39,869 nucleotides of DNA from Pricia sp. Lineage in GTDB: Bacteria; Bacteroidota; Bacteroidia; Flavobacteriales; Flavobacteriaceae. Shown piece after piece: positions 1 to 9,773 of the stretch (its first letter is position 1; every line of letters begins with the position of its first letter). Position numbers and translations under genes: made by a program. The DNA is taken from the NCBI GenBank assembly GCA_024635875.1, contig JAGXIC010000202.1, forward strand, positions 1 through 39,869, written 5' to 3'. A model generated the notes under the pieces. The model did not search any database and was not told where the DNA came from. It worked only from the letters and a program-made list of their open reading frames with translations.

Positions 1-2
1 AT

Positions 3-716
3 GCAAGACCTTTCCATTGGCAAGGCAAACAATGGGCACAGTTCAGCGGGGTCGTTGCCGGCACCGCTCTGGTCTATACGGCCGATTATGAAACCTCAAG
101 GTTTATCAGGGCAAATCGTGAGAGCGTACCGAAATGGGTACGCGATTACGGCTCACTTTATGGGAATCCATCAAACAATTTTCTGGCCACTACCGGGGTA
201 TATGCAGTCGGCCTATTTACGAAAAATGAAAAGTTGAGACGTACCGGAGTTTTATTGGTGGCCTCCGCTGCCTCATCGGGCCTCTTGCAACAGGTTCTCA
301 AATCTGCAGTAGGGCGCGCAAGACCCGAATCTGATCTGGGAAAAGATACTTTCGACCCGTTCAATTCGAACCGACGGTTTCATTCATTTCCTTCCGGCCA
401 TGCGCTTATGGCCTTTACCAACGCCTACGCCATTGGCAAGCAGTTCAGAAGTCCATGGGTTAAAGCCGGCATCTACACCATCGGTGCCATTCCCGGAATC
501 TCCCGTGTCTGGGACGGTCAACACTGGCTCAGCGATTTTGTGTTTGCCATTGCGATTAGCGTCGCCACGGTAGAATCGATAGACCGGTATCTAGACCGCA
601 AGTACGACAGAAAGTATAATGACGAAGCGGAACGGCAGGCTTATCTCAAGGATAAAAAAACGAGCTGGGACCTGAACTTTGGGGCGGGTACTGTTGGGGT
701 TGCCATCCGGTTTTAA
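3..716 (+). CDS. PAP2-family (phosphatidic acid phosphatase type 2) membrane phosphatase, 5' truncated by window edge
   Basis: Frame 3 is open from the window start (ARPFHWQGKQWAQFSGVVAG...) and continues into the 234..716 ORF. Contains PAP2 motifs KSAVGRARP, SFPSGHA and SRVWDGQHWLSD. Confidence 0.85.
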   Translation, partial: ARPFHWQGKQWAQFSGVVAGTALVYTADYETSRFIRANRESVPKWVRDYGSLYGNPSNNFLATTGVYAVGLFTKNEKLRRTGVLLVASAASSGLLQQVLKSAVGRARPESDLGKDTFDPFNSNRRFHSFPSGHALMAFTNAYAIGKQFRSPWVKAGIYTIGAIPGISRVWDGQHWLSDFVFAIAISVATVESIDRYLDRKYDRKYNDEAERQAYLKDKKTSWDLNFGAGTVGVAIRF

Positions 717-916
717 AAAGTCTAAAGCAATCGAGCGGGAGAAAAACAATCGGGAAATGGGTGTTAATCCCTGAGAAAAGGATGGTTTTATAGAACCCAG
801 CAGTTGGACGGATAAATATACCCGAATCTTATGTTGTTTCAGTAGAGCTTGTTGAATTTTCGATTAAAAAATCCTGACTATCCGAAATTCCCGTAATTTT
901 ATTCAAAACAAAAATC

Positions 917-2209
917 ATGAAAAAAACCATCACAGCTTTCCTCCTAACACTTCTGACCATAACCCTCTCCGCCCAAACAAAATCCACCCAAACCTCCCCA
1001 GCGCTCTCGGAAACTTCCCCTGAAAACGTTGGCATGTCGCCTGAACGCCTGGCCAAAATAGATGCCATGCTCCAGAAGGCCATAGCCGAAGATCAAGTGC
1101 CGGGTGCTGTGGCCCTTATCGCCAGAAACGGCAAAATCATATTTCACAAGGCTTATGGGATGGCGGACAACCAGGAAAAAAAGGAGATGGACAAGGATGC
1201 CATCTTCCGAATAGCATCCCAGACCAAAGCCATCACCTCGACGGCCGTCATGATGCTTTGGGAGGAAGGAAAGTTTCAATTGGACGATCCCATCTCAAAG
1301 TACATTCCCGAATTCGGGGAGGCTCAGATACTCGATACTTTCAACGAAGCCGATTCCACTTATACCGCAAAACCCGCCAAAGACCAAATTACCATCCGTG
1401 ATCTGATTACCCATACCTCCGGGTTGGGATATGGTGTTATCGACGGCGATGAACGTTTTCGGAAAATATATGCCAAAGCAGGTATTACCGATCTTTTTAC
1501 CACCGAGGATATCACTATCGCGGAAAGTGTAAAGAAATTGGCAAAATTACCTTTGCACCACAATCCCGGGGACGCCTATTCGTACAGTGAGGGGCTCGAC
1601 GTGCTCGGCTATTTCGTCGAAGTAATTTCCGGTCTGCCATTCAATCAGTTTTTAAGAACCCATATTTTTCAACCGCTCGGCATGAACGATACTTGGTTTT
1701 ATCTTCCGAATGAAAAACAGGATAGATTGGTAACGGTACAGCAAATAAAGGATGGGAAATGGGAAAAGTATCCCGAAACTTTTTACGATACCGACTACCC
1801 CATGAAGGGGGCCAAACGATTTTTCTCAGGAGGTGCAGGACTTTCAAGCACCGCAAAAGATTATGCGACCTTTTTGCAGATGTACCTCAACAACGGTGAA
1901 TTGAACGGGAAAAGAGTCCTCAGCAGAACAACGGTACGAAGTATTATGGGCAACCAGACCGGCGACCTGTTCGGCGCCGGGCTCAAACATTATGGACTGG
2001 CGTTCGGCGTAGTGAGCGACAAAGGACAGGATTCAGGCGGTAGTGGCAGTGCCGGCACATTCGATTGGGGCGGTTATTTCAACACCCAATATTTTGCGGA
2101 CCCAAAAGAGCAAGTTATAGGTGTCTTGATGAAACAGACCCAAGGCAATGTTTCCGATGAAACCGGATGGAAGTTCAGGCAAATGGTTTTTGCGGCTGTG
2201 GACGATTAA
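917..2209 (+). CDS. Beta-lactamase-family serine hydrolase (class C / esterase-like), secreted
   Basis: N-terminal signal peptide; SQTKA (SxxK) motif, YSYSEG (YxN-like) and C-terminal GGSGSAGTF (HxG-like) region. Confidence 0.88.
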   Translation: MKKTITAFLLTLLTITLSAQTKSTQTSPALSETSPENVGMSPERLAKIDAMLQKAIAEDQVPGAVALIARNGKIIFHKAYGMADNQEKKEMDKDAIFRIASQTKAITSTAVMMLWEEGKFQLDDPISKYIPEFGEAQILDTFNEADSTYTAKPAKDQITIRDLITHTSGLGYGVIDGDERFRKIYAKAGITDLFTTEDITIAESVKKLAKLPLHHNPGDAYSYSEGLDVLGYFVEVISGLPFNQFLRTHIFQPLGMNDTWFYLPNEKQDRLVTVQQIKDGKWEKYPETFYDTDYPMKGAKRFFSGGAGLSSTAKDYATFLQMYLNNGELNGKRVLSRTTVRSIMGNQTGDLFGAGLKHYGLAFGVVSDKGQDSGGSGSAGTFDWGGYFNTQYFADPKEQVIGVLMKQTQGNVSDETGWKFRQMVFAAVDD

Positions 2210-2319
2210 ACGGTGTAAACGCTGAAATAGCAAAATCAAAATCCGAAAAATTTTACCAATCCGTTAACCTTGAACCATCTTCTTACATAAATAAACGTAA
2301 CCTTAAAAAATAGAAAACA

Positions 2320-2925
2320 ATGAAAAACTATCTGACTATTATCGTATGCTTCGTTTCTATGACGCTGTTCGCCCAAAAAATGAAAATCGTCGATGGCGGT
2401 TTCGATTTCCTCAAAGGACAAAAAGAGGTCAATGTGGAATTTGTCTATGACAACACAACGTTTTACAAAGAAAATATGACCGAGGAGGAGTACATCGCCA
2501 AGCAATCCGCAGAGGCGGAGGAAAAGTCAAAAGGTTCGGGCGAAAATTGGAAAAAGAAATGGGCTTCGGCGCCAGAAACGATATGGCAGCCCAAATTTCT
2601 GGAATTGATGAACCGTAATTTTCAAGACGACCACGCTCTAAGTTTTCAAGAGGGCCTTACAGATGCCCAGTATACCTTGATTGTAGAGACGGTTTGGTTA
2701 TATCCGGGTTGGGATGCCGCTGTTATGAAGCAACCGGCCAAGGTTTCGCTCGACCTTAAATTCGTAGAAACGGCAAATCGGGATAAGATTTTGGCCGAGG
2801 TTACCAGTGAAAACGCTCCGGGCAATCAATGGGGCAGCAGCTTTAGCAACGAAGATCGCTTAGGTGAAGGTTATGCGAAAACCGGAAAGTCTTTTGCGAA
2901 ACTGATCGAGAAGAAGGCTTTTTAG
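2320..2925 (+). CDS. Hypothetical secreted protein
   Basis: 201 aa ORF with signal peptide (MKNYLTIIVCFVSMTLFAQ); no motif recognised. Confidence 0.6.
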   Translation: MKNYLTIIVCFVSMTLFAQKMKIVDGGFDFLKGQKEVNVEFVYDNTTFYKENMTEEEYIAKQSAEAEEKSKGSGENWKKKWASAPETIWQPKFLELMNRNFQDDHALSFQEGLTDAQYTLIVETVWLYPGWDAAVMKQPAKVSLDLKFVETANRDKILAEVTSENAPGNQWGSSFSNEDRLGEGYAKTGKSFAKLIEKKAF

Positions 2926-2932
2926 GAACACC

Positions 2933-3131
2933 TCATTGCGAGGGGCCACCAGCAATTCCCGAGCAAGAAAATGGTTGTGGCGACGTGGCAATCTTTTGAA
3001 CCTGCTACGCTTTCGAACAAAACCTGGCGACATGGCAGCAATCTGTTTAGCATCCTAGAATGTCTGACAGATTACCGAGTCGCCTTTACCGTTTTCCAAA
3101 CTTCAGCGGTCCGCCCGGCTCCTCACAATGA
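2933..3131. repeat. Short inverted-repeat (REP/MITE-like) intergenic element
   Basis: Left end TCATTGCGAGGGGC (2933-2946) matches the reverse complement of the right end GCTCCTCACAATGA (3118-3131) at 12/14. Internal repeats of TGGCGACGTGGCAATCT type. Fills the spacer between two genes. Confidence 0.5.
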
Positions 3132-3138
3132 CTCGTTC

Positions 3139-4374
3139 CTAAAGTCCCTGCTCCAACTCCGCCACTCGCGCCACGGTCTTCACCAAGCGATGATGGTTCT
3201 TTACAAACGGATTCGTCTTGTCCCAGACATAGCCTGCCAGCACGGCACAGATCTGGGCCTTGATTACAGGGTTTTCATTACTATCGAAAAAGATGGTCTG
3301 TAGATTTCCCGAATACCATTCCTTGACGTATGTAGAGAAGACCTTCACGCCTTCTTTCATGTGTTCGGTGTAATCGTTTTCCCAATCGACGGTGTCGCCA
3401 TTTAATTGTCGGGCTATCAATTTAGCGGCCACTAAAGAGGATTCGGTGGCAAAGGTCACGCCCGATGAAAATACGGGGTCCAAAAATTCGGCGCTGTTTC
3501 CGGTCAGCACATAGCCGTCTCCGAAAAGCTGTTTTACCGATTTGGCGATGTTCTTGATCATTTTCGGCTCGAATTCGTAGTCGATACCATCAAAGCGGTC
3601 GAAATAATAGTCTGACAGCTTCATCATTTTCTGGAGTTTTTCGGTGTTGTCGCCCTCGAACGATTCTAAATATTCGGTCGGACCTACATAACCGATACTG
3701 GTATATCCGTTGGAAAAGGGAATGACCCAAAGCCAGGTTTTGCGGCTTACGATATCGAAAGTAATGATGGTACCTTCCCGCCCTTCGGGACGCTTCAGAT
3801 CCTTGACATGGGTAAAAATCGAGGAGTGTTTGGGAATCTCGGAAGGTTTATCCAGATCTAATAACCGCGGCAGCACCCTACCATGCCCGCTGGAATCCAC
3901 AATATATTTGGCGGAAACAGTCGAAAGCTGTCCCTCGGCATCCTTAACAGTAGTCATTGAATCGCTTCCATTGAAATCTACCGCAACGACTTCCTGTTCA
4001 AAAGCGATGTCTACGCCCCATTTCATTAATGTATCGGTAAGGGTCTTATCGAAATCGGCCCGCGGCACTTGCCACGTCCAATCCCATCCTTTCGTATATT
4101 TTTTACTGAAGTCAAAATTACAGATTTTCTCTCCCCGCATAAATCGGGCGCCTGCCTTAACCTCGAAATTCTGTTCCTTTAAGGACTCCAACAGTCCGAC
4201 TTCCTCAAAATGTTCCATGCAGCGGGGCAAAAGGCTCTCCCCAATTACAAATCTTGGAAACTTGCTCTTTTCAACGACCTTTACCTTTAGCCCTTGTTTA
4301 TGCAGATAAGCGGCAGATACTGCCCCCGAAGGTCCTGCACCGATAATCAACACATCTACATGTTCGTTTTTCAT
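3139..4374 (-). CDS. FAD-dependent oxidoreductase, flavin-dependent halogenase-like
   Basis: GAGPSGAVSA FAD motif, IGESLLP, WTWQVPRADFD, TWLWVIPFSNG, FLDPVFSSGV. Lys in EVKAGARF aligns by motif context with the halogenase catalytic lysine. Confidence 0.82.
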   Translation of the reverse strand: MKNEHVDVLIIGAGPSGAVSAAYLHKQGLKVKVVEKSKFPRFVIGESLLPRCMEHFEEVGLLESLKEQNFEVKAGARFMRGEKICNFDFSKKYTKGWDWTWQVPRADFDKTLTDTLMKWGVDIAFEQEVVAVDFNGSDSMTTVKDAEGQLSTVSAKYIVDSSGHGRVLPRLLDLDKPSEIPKHSSIFTHVKDLKRPEGREGTIITFDIVSRKTWLWVIPFSNGYTSIGYVGPTEYLESFEGDNTEKLQKMMKLSDYYFDRFDGIDYEFEPKMIKNIAKSVKQLFGDGYVLTGNSAEFLDPVFSSGVTFATESSLVAAKLIARQLNGDTVDWENDYTEHMKEGVKVFSTYVKEWYSGNLQTIFFDSNENPVIKAQICAVLAGYVWDKTNPFVKNHHRLVKTVARVAELEQGL

Positions 4375-4454
4375 CTACTCATAATTTTTGGCAAAGTCTG
4401 GGGTATCTTATTGAGATTCAAAGTAAAAATACAATAATCATGACGTAAATGTTA

Positions 4455-4462
4455 TAAATTTG
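4455..4462 (+). promoter_or_regulatory. Candidate Bacteroidota -7 promoter element TAAATTTG upstream of the ammonia-lyase gene
   Basis: Exact match to TAnnTTTG about 90 nt upstream of the ATG at 4550. Confidence 0.4.
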
Positions 4463-4549
4463 AGTCTCAAAATCGCTATTTTTGCCTTCCCGATTAACGG
4501 AAACACGTACAGAGGCCTATTGCGCTTCCTCAGAATCAACCAACTGCAG

Positions 4550-6079
4550 ATGCCAAACATCAAGGGAAAATTAGGAATACAGGATTTTTACGATACCATT
4601 TTTGAGGGGCAGTCCATTACCATTGACCCAAAGGTTATCGAGACCGTTCAAGAAAGTTTCGATTTTCTAAAGGATTTCTCAAAGAACAAGGTCATTTACG
4701 GTGTAAACACGGGCTTTGGCCCCATGGCGCAGTATAAGATCAAGGATTCCGAGACCATCCAATTGCAGTACAACCTCATCCGAAGCCATGCTTCCGGTAC
4801 GGGAAATCCGATTCCCCCGAAATACGTAAAGGCCGCTATGTTGGCGCGTTTGAACACCCTAAGCTTGGGCTATTCAGGCGTACATCCCTCGGTCATCGAG
4901 ACCATGACGGTCTTGATCAATAAAGACATCACCCCCCTTATCTACGAGCACGGTGGGGTAGGCGCTAGCGGAGATCTCGTGCAGTTGGCACATCTTGCGC
5001 TTGTATTGATCGGCGAAGGCGAGGTCTTTTATAAAAGGGAGAGAAGGCCAACCGCAGAAGTATTTAAGGAGGAAGGTATACAACCCATATCCGTAAAATT
5101 GCGCGAAGGTCTAGGCCTTATCAACGGCACCTCGGTCATGACCGGAATCGGTATGGTAAATACCATCTACACCCGCCGCCTGCTAGAATGGATGATTGCC
5201 TGCTCTTCGGCCATCAACGAAATCATGCAAGCTTATGACGACCATCTTTCCGAAAATCTGAACCAGACCAAAAAACATAAGGGACAGCGTGAAATCGCGA
5301 GATCGATGCGAAGCCACTTAAAGGACAGTACCCTGACCCGAAAGCGTGAACACCATTTGTACACCGGTAACAATGGGATTTCGGTCTTCGAGGAGAAGGT
5401 GCAAGAATATTATTCAATTCGTTGTGTGCCCCAAATACTCGGACCGATTCTGGATACCCTGAACGAGGTTGAGCGTGTCTTGATCGAAGAGGTGAATTCG
5501 GCCAATGACAACCCGATCGTCGATGTAGAACGAAAGAATGTCTACCATGGCGGTAATTTTCATGGGGATTACGTATCTCTTGAAATGGACAAGCTAAAAA
5601 TTGTAGTGACCAAGATGAGCATGCTAGCGGAAAGACAACTGAACTATCTTTTGAACCATAAATTGAACGATATCCTTCCCCCTTTCGTAAATTTAGGTAC
5701 GTTGGGGCTGAATTTTGGTATGCAGGGGGTACAGTTCACTGCCACCTCGACGACAGCAGAAAACCAGATGCTGAGCAACCCGATGTACGTGCATAGCATC
5801 CCAAACAACAACGATAATCAAGATATCGTGAGTATGGGCACCAATGCCGCCCTGATTACTAAAAAGGTTATCGAAAATGCCTACGAGGTCATCGCAATAG
5901 AGATGATTACCGTGGTGCAGGCCATTGAATATTTAGGTGTACAGGATAAGGTATCCTCAAAAACCAAAAGCATGTACGATGCCGTTCGCAAAATCGTTCC
6001 CGCTTTCAAGGAAGATTTAATTATGTATCCGTATGTTAACCAAGTGAAGGATTTTATCAATAACCACAAGAATGTTTAA
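4550..6079 (+). CDS. Aromatic amino acid lyase, probable tyrosine ammonia-lyase (HAL/PAL/TAL family)
   Basis: MIO signature GVGASGDLVQLAHLALVLIGEGEVFY; YGVNTGFGPMAQYKI; RSHASGTG; NSANDNPIVDV. Very similar to the Flavobacterium johnsoniae TAL as remembered. ATG at 4550 preferred over the TTG at 4460. Confidence 0.92.
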   Translation: MPNIKGKLGIQDFYDTIFEGQSITIDPKVIETVQESFDFLKDFSKNKVIYGVNTGFGPMAQYKIKDSETIQLQYNLIRSHASGTGNPIPPKYVKAAMLARLNTLSLGYSGVHPSVIETMTVLINKDITPLIYEHGGVGASGDLVQLAHLALVLIGEGEVFYKRERRPTAEVFKEEGIQPISVKLREGLGLINGTSVMTGIGMVNTIYTRRLLEWMIACSSAINEIMQAYDDHLSENLNQTKKHKGQREIARSMRSHLKDSTLTRKREHHLYTGNNGISVFEEKVQEYYSIRCVPQILGPILDTLNEVERVLIEEVNSANDNPIVDVERKNVYHGGNFHGDYVSLEMDKLKIVVTKMSMLAERQLNYLLNHKLNDILPPFVNLGTLGLNFGMQGVQFTATSTTAENQMLSNPMYVHSIPNNNDNQDIVSMGTNAALITKKVIENAYEVIAIEMITVVQAIEYLGVQDKVSSKTKSMYDAVRKIVPAFKEDLIMYPYVNQVKDFINNHKNV

Positions 6080-6180
6080 AAAAGAGAAAAGTAAAGACTA
6101 GACTGAATTGCTCTAAAGGCGAATCTTTTTCTATTTTCTCTACTCTATTTACTTATTTTTCAACTTTAAAATAAATTCAT

Positions 6181-7311
6181 ATGAAAACAACTTACACATT
6201 ACTATTCATTTTACTTATGACTTCTTCTACCATTTTCGCCCAAGAACTGGCTTTGGTTCGGGAAGACGGCAATTTTGGTTATATTGACAAAACTGCGAAA
6301 TATGTAATCGAACCCGAGTTCAAGGATGCAAAATCGTTTTCCGATGGCCTGGCCGCTGCCGAACGGGATAAAAAATGGGGCTTTATAGATGCTTCCGGAA
6401 AATGGGCCATCGAACCCCAATATGACAAGGTCAAGTATTTTAATTCAGGATATGCCTTGGTTTTAAAGGAGGATCAATGGCAGTACATCGACAAAAAGGG
6501 ACAGGTGCTTGAAATTCCCAGTACGACTGAGAAACTATACGATTTCGAGGAGGGCGTTGCTTTTTTCAGGAACGGAGATAAAATAGGCCTTTTGGGTACG
6601 GACGGGAAACTCGTTTTAGAACCTACCTATGATGCCATCAAGGATGTCAAAAATGGTCATGCCAAAGTTGTAAAAGGAGATTTATGGGGTATGATCGATA
6701 CTAGCGGGAAAGAGGTGATTCCGACCGAATATGAAGATATCGACAACACATGGTCCGCAAATGGCGTCTACGGAAAAAAAGGTGGCGTGTATGGCATTAT
6801 CCATAATGGAAAATTCAATGCAATTGACGGCGCAACGAATGTTTGGACCTTTCATGGGGACTCGAAATTGACCTACGCCGAAAAGGATAAAAAAATTGGA
6901 TTTGTAGATAGCAGCGGAAAATGGGTCATCGAACCCCAGTTCGATAAGGCCAGGGCTTTTTCGGATGGATTGGCGCCTGTCGCCAACGGGAAGACTTGGG
7001 GATACATTACTGAGAAAGGTGAAATGGTCATCGAACCCCAATTCCGTGATGCGGAAGTTTTTTCGGATGGTCTTGCCCCCGTAAAGGACAAAGACTGGGG
7101 CTTTATCGATACTTCCGGGAAATTGGTCATTCCGATGGATTACGATATCACGGCCGGACTTGCATTTTTGTCCGGAAAGAACGAAAAAGGCTTTATCAAC
7201 GGCCTTGCCCGGGTAAAGACCAAAAAAGGATGGGGATTTTTGGATAAGAACGGGAAACTGCTCGGAGATAAATGGTTCGAAAATGTAGAGCCTTTTGAAG
7301 CGGTAAAATAA
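6181..7311 (+). CDS. WG-repeat-containing secreted protein
   Basis: Signal peptide plus multiple WGFIDxSGKWVIEPQFD-type WG repeats. Confidence 0.9.
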   Translation: MKTTYTLLFILLMTSSTIFAQELALVREDGNFGYIDKTAKYVIEPEFKDAKSFSDGLAAAERDKKWGFIDASGKWAIEPQYDKVKYFNSGYALVLKEDQWQYIDKKGQVLEIPSTTEKLYDFEEGVAFFRNGDKIGLLGTDGKLVLEPTYDAIKDVKNGHAKVVKGDLWGMIDTSGKEVIPTEYEDIDNTWSANGVYGKKGGVYGIIHNGKFNAIDGATNVWTFHGDSKLTYAEKDKKIGFVDSSGKWVIEPQFDKARAFSDGLAPVANGKTWGYITEKGEMVIEPQFRDAEVFSDGLAPVKDKDWGFIDTSGKLVIPMDYDITAGLAFLSGKNEKGFINGLARVKTKKGWGFLDKNGKLLGDKWFENVEPFEAVK

Positions 7312-7471
7312 TACCAAGTTTTTTCAAGTCTTTGTGAACTTTGCTCCTTTTGTTTTGAAAGCAAATGCTTCATCCGAGTGCTGCGTCGATGCTGAAAACT
7401 TCTTGGTTTCCCAACAAAACTACTGGGTTTAAGGTATTTTACGGTTTCACAAGAATTTATATCTTTAGTAC

Positions 7472-8227
7472 ATGCAAGACAAAAAAGCGGAAAAGCAAAA
7501 ATTCGCATTGGTAACGGGCGGATCTCGTGGTATCGGAAGGGCCATCTGCATTCAGTTGGCCAAAGATTTAGAATATCACATCCTTATCAATTATTACAGC
7601 AATGAGACGGCCGCAAAAGAAACCCTAAAATCGGTCGAAGAGGCCGGTGGCCACGGCGAACTTATGCCCTTTAACGTGACTGACGCAGAAAACGTAAAAT
7701 CTACTTTGGATGAATGGCACAAAACCAACCCTGATGCCATAATTGAGGTTATCATAAATAATGCGGGAATTACCCAAGACGGAATGTTCATGTGGATGAA
7801 AGCGGAAGACTGGTCCAGGGTCATCGATACCAGCCTCAACGGATTTTTTAATGTCACCAACCATTTGATCCAAAAACTATTGGTCAACAAATATGGTCGC
7901 ATCATCAACATGGTATCCGTTTCCGGATTAAAAGGTACCCCCGGTCAAACCAATTATTCTGCTGCCAAGGGCGCCGTCATCGGTGCGACCAAGGCCTTAG
8001 CGCAAGAGGTCGCCAAAAGAAACGTTACGGTCAACGCTGTAGCCCCAGGTTTCATTTCCACGGACATGACCCAAGATCTGGACGAAAAGGAGCTAAAGAA
8101 AATGATTCCCGCCAATCGGTTCGGCACCGCCGAAGAAGTGGCCCATTTGGTCTCTTTTTTAGCCTCCGACAAGTCCGGATATATTACGGGCGATATCATC
8201 AATATTAACGGAGGTATCTATTCTTAA
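7472..8227 (+). CDS. 3-oxoacyl-ACP reductase (FabG-like SDR)
   Basis: TGGSRGIG, NNAG, YSAAKGAVIGATKALAQE, GDIININGG. Confidence 0.93.
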   Translation: MQDKKAEKQKFALVTGGSRGIGRAICIQLAKDLEYHILINYYSNETAAKETLKSVEEAGGHGELMPFNVTDAENVKSTLDEWHKTNPDAIIEVIINNAGITQDGMFMWMKAEDWSRVIDTSLNGFFNVTNHLIQKLLVNKYGRIINMVSVSGLKGTPGQTNYSAAKGAVIGATKALAQEVAKRNVTVNAVAPGFISTDMTQDLDEKELKKMIPANRFGTAEEVAHLVSFLASDKSGYITGDIININGGIYS

Positions 8228-8388
8228 CGCTAATCTGAAAGCTTTCCAGCCCAAAAGAAGAAGAAGGCTTTTATCGATATCCGGCAAAAAAACAATCGAT
8301 TCCTGAACGGAAACAATTTTCGGCCTGAAACTCCGTTAGCATTCCTAACTTTCGTATATTAAAACCAAGAAATAACCATGTTAAAAGA

Positions 8389-9606
8389 ATGAGGAGAGTA
8401 GTAATAACGGGTATGGGCATCTATTCCTGTATCGGGAAGAATCTCGATGAGGTCAAGACATCGCTATACGAAGGCCGCTCCGGCATCGTTCATGACCCAG
8501 AACGTGATGCTTTTGGATTTCGATCTCCGATTACGGGCCTGGTCGACCCCCCGGACCTCAAATTATTATTATCTAGACGCCAGCGTATCAGTATGGGCGA
8601 CGAGGCCCAATATGCCTATATGGCGACTATCGACGCCCTAAAAAACGCACAGATGGATCAAGATTTTATGGACAACCAAGAAGTCGGTATTCTTTATGGC
8701 AACGACAGCACTGCCAAATCTACCGTAGAATCGGTCGACACTATGCGCGAAAAGGGCGATACCACTTTAGTAGGCTCCGGAGCAATTTTTAAGGCGATGA
8801 ACTCTACGGTCACCATGAACCTATCTACGATTTTCAAACTTCGTGGCATAAATCTGACCGTTAGTGCCGCCTGTGCCAGTGGATCCCATTCGATAGGGCT
8901 TGGATACCATTTAATCAAAAGTGGACTACAAGATTGTATTATTGCTGGCGGGGCCCAAGAAATAAACCCCATGGCGATGGGTACTTTTGACGGTTTGGGC
9001 GTTTTTGCGACGAATACGGATTATCCCGAAAAAGCGTCCAGACCTTTCGACAGGGACCGAAACGGATTGGTACCCAGCGGTGGCGGTGCGAGTTTGATCA
9101 TAGAAAGTTACGAATCGGCCGTGAAACGCGGCGCACCTATTTTGGGAGAGATTGTCGGATATGGTTTTTCATCAAACGGAGATCATATATCGACGCCCAA
9201 TGCAGAAGGGCCAACAAGGGCGATGAAAAGGGCACTGGAAGATGCGAACCTAGCCGCATCGCATATCGAATACGTAAATGCCCATGCAACTTCGACCCCG
9301 GTAGGTGACGCGAACGAGGCCAAAGCCATACACGCCGTTTTCGGGGCGAACGGCCCTTACGTAAGTTCGACCAAATCAATGACCGGACATGAATGCTGGA
9401 TGGCCGGTGCCAGCGAGGTCATCTATTCGATGCTTATGATGCAAAACCATTTTATTGCCCCCAATATCAACTTGGAAAATCCAGATGAGGATTCCCGAAA
9501 ACTTAACCTTGTTAAGAAAACCCTAAATAAAAAATTTGATGTATTTTTGTCCAATTCATTCGGCTTCGGCGGAACGAATTCCGCTTTAATAGTCAAAAAA
9601 TGCTAG
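8389..9606 (+). CDS. Beta-ketoacyl-ACP synthase II (FabF-type)
   Basis: Cys-His-His triad: SAACASG, AHATSTPVGD, KSMTGHE; FGFGGTNSALIV. Confidence 0.93.
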   Translation: MRRVVITGMGIYSCIGKNLDEVKTSLYEGRSGIVHDPERDAFGFRSPITGLVDPPDLKLLLSRRQRISMGDEAQYAYMATIDALKNAQMDQDFMDNQEVGILYGNDSTAKSTVESVDTMREKGDTTLVGSGAIFKAMNSTVTMNLSTIFKLRGINLTVSAACASGSHSIGLGYHLIKSGLQDCIIAGGAQEINPMAMGTFDGLGVFATNTDYPEKASRPFDRDRNGLVPSGGGASLIIESYESAVKRGAPILGEIVGYGFSSNGDHISTPNAEGPTRAMKRALEDANLAASHIEYVNAHATSTPVGDANEAKAIHAVFGANGPYVSSTKSMTGHECWMAGASEVIYSMLMMQNHFIAPNINLENPDEDSRKLNLVKKTLNKKFDVFLSNSFGFGGTNSALIVKKC

Positions 9607-9764
9607 TGTTGTGTTAGGCCTGTGGTGTCGGTTAAGCCGCCGTCATTTTTTGCCAGGTCAAGGCAAAAAATTAGTGCATAGCCGTAGCTACGGAATCATA
9701 TTTTAACGCAGAACTGGTAAAAAAAACAAGGCTTGGGCCGGCTAAGACAGGTTTAACAAAACAC
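9606..9764. repeat. MITE-like inverted-repeat element with internal hairpins
   Basis: GTGTTGTGTTAGGCCTGT at 9606 matches the reverse complement of ACAGGTTTAACAAAACAC (9747-9764) at 15/18. Internal TTTTTTGCC-n-GGCAAAAAA hairpin and 12-bp palindrome CCGTAGCTACGG (9682-9693). Confidence 0.55.
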
Positions 9765-9773
9765 TGATGAAAA

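Noticed and set aside
1-237. ORF 1..237 (78 aa) as a gene
   Set aside because: The PAP2 frame is open across the same region and joins the 234..716 ORF; the 1..237 frame has no recognisable protein features.
2971-3303. 110 aa + strand ORF
   Set aside because: Lies in the inverted-repeat spacer and antisense to the end of the halogenase-like gene; no protein-like motif.
3710-4309. 199 aa + strand ORF opposite the halogenase-like gene
   Set aside because: Antisense shadow ORF of a well-supported CDS with low-complexity composition.
6181-7311. Tandem DNA repeats as a CRISPR or satellite array
   Set aside because: The repetition is explained by protein WG repeats and is in frame and degenerate; there is no spacer/repeat structure.
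6682-7317. 211 aa - strand ORF
   Set aside because: Antisense to the WG-repeat gene; its repeats mirror the sense repeats.
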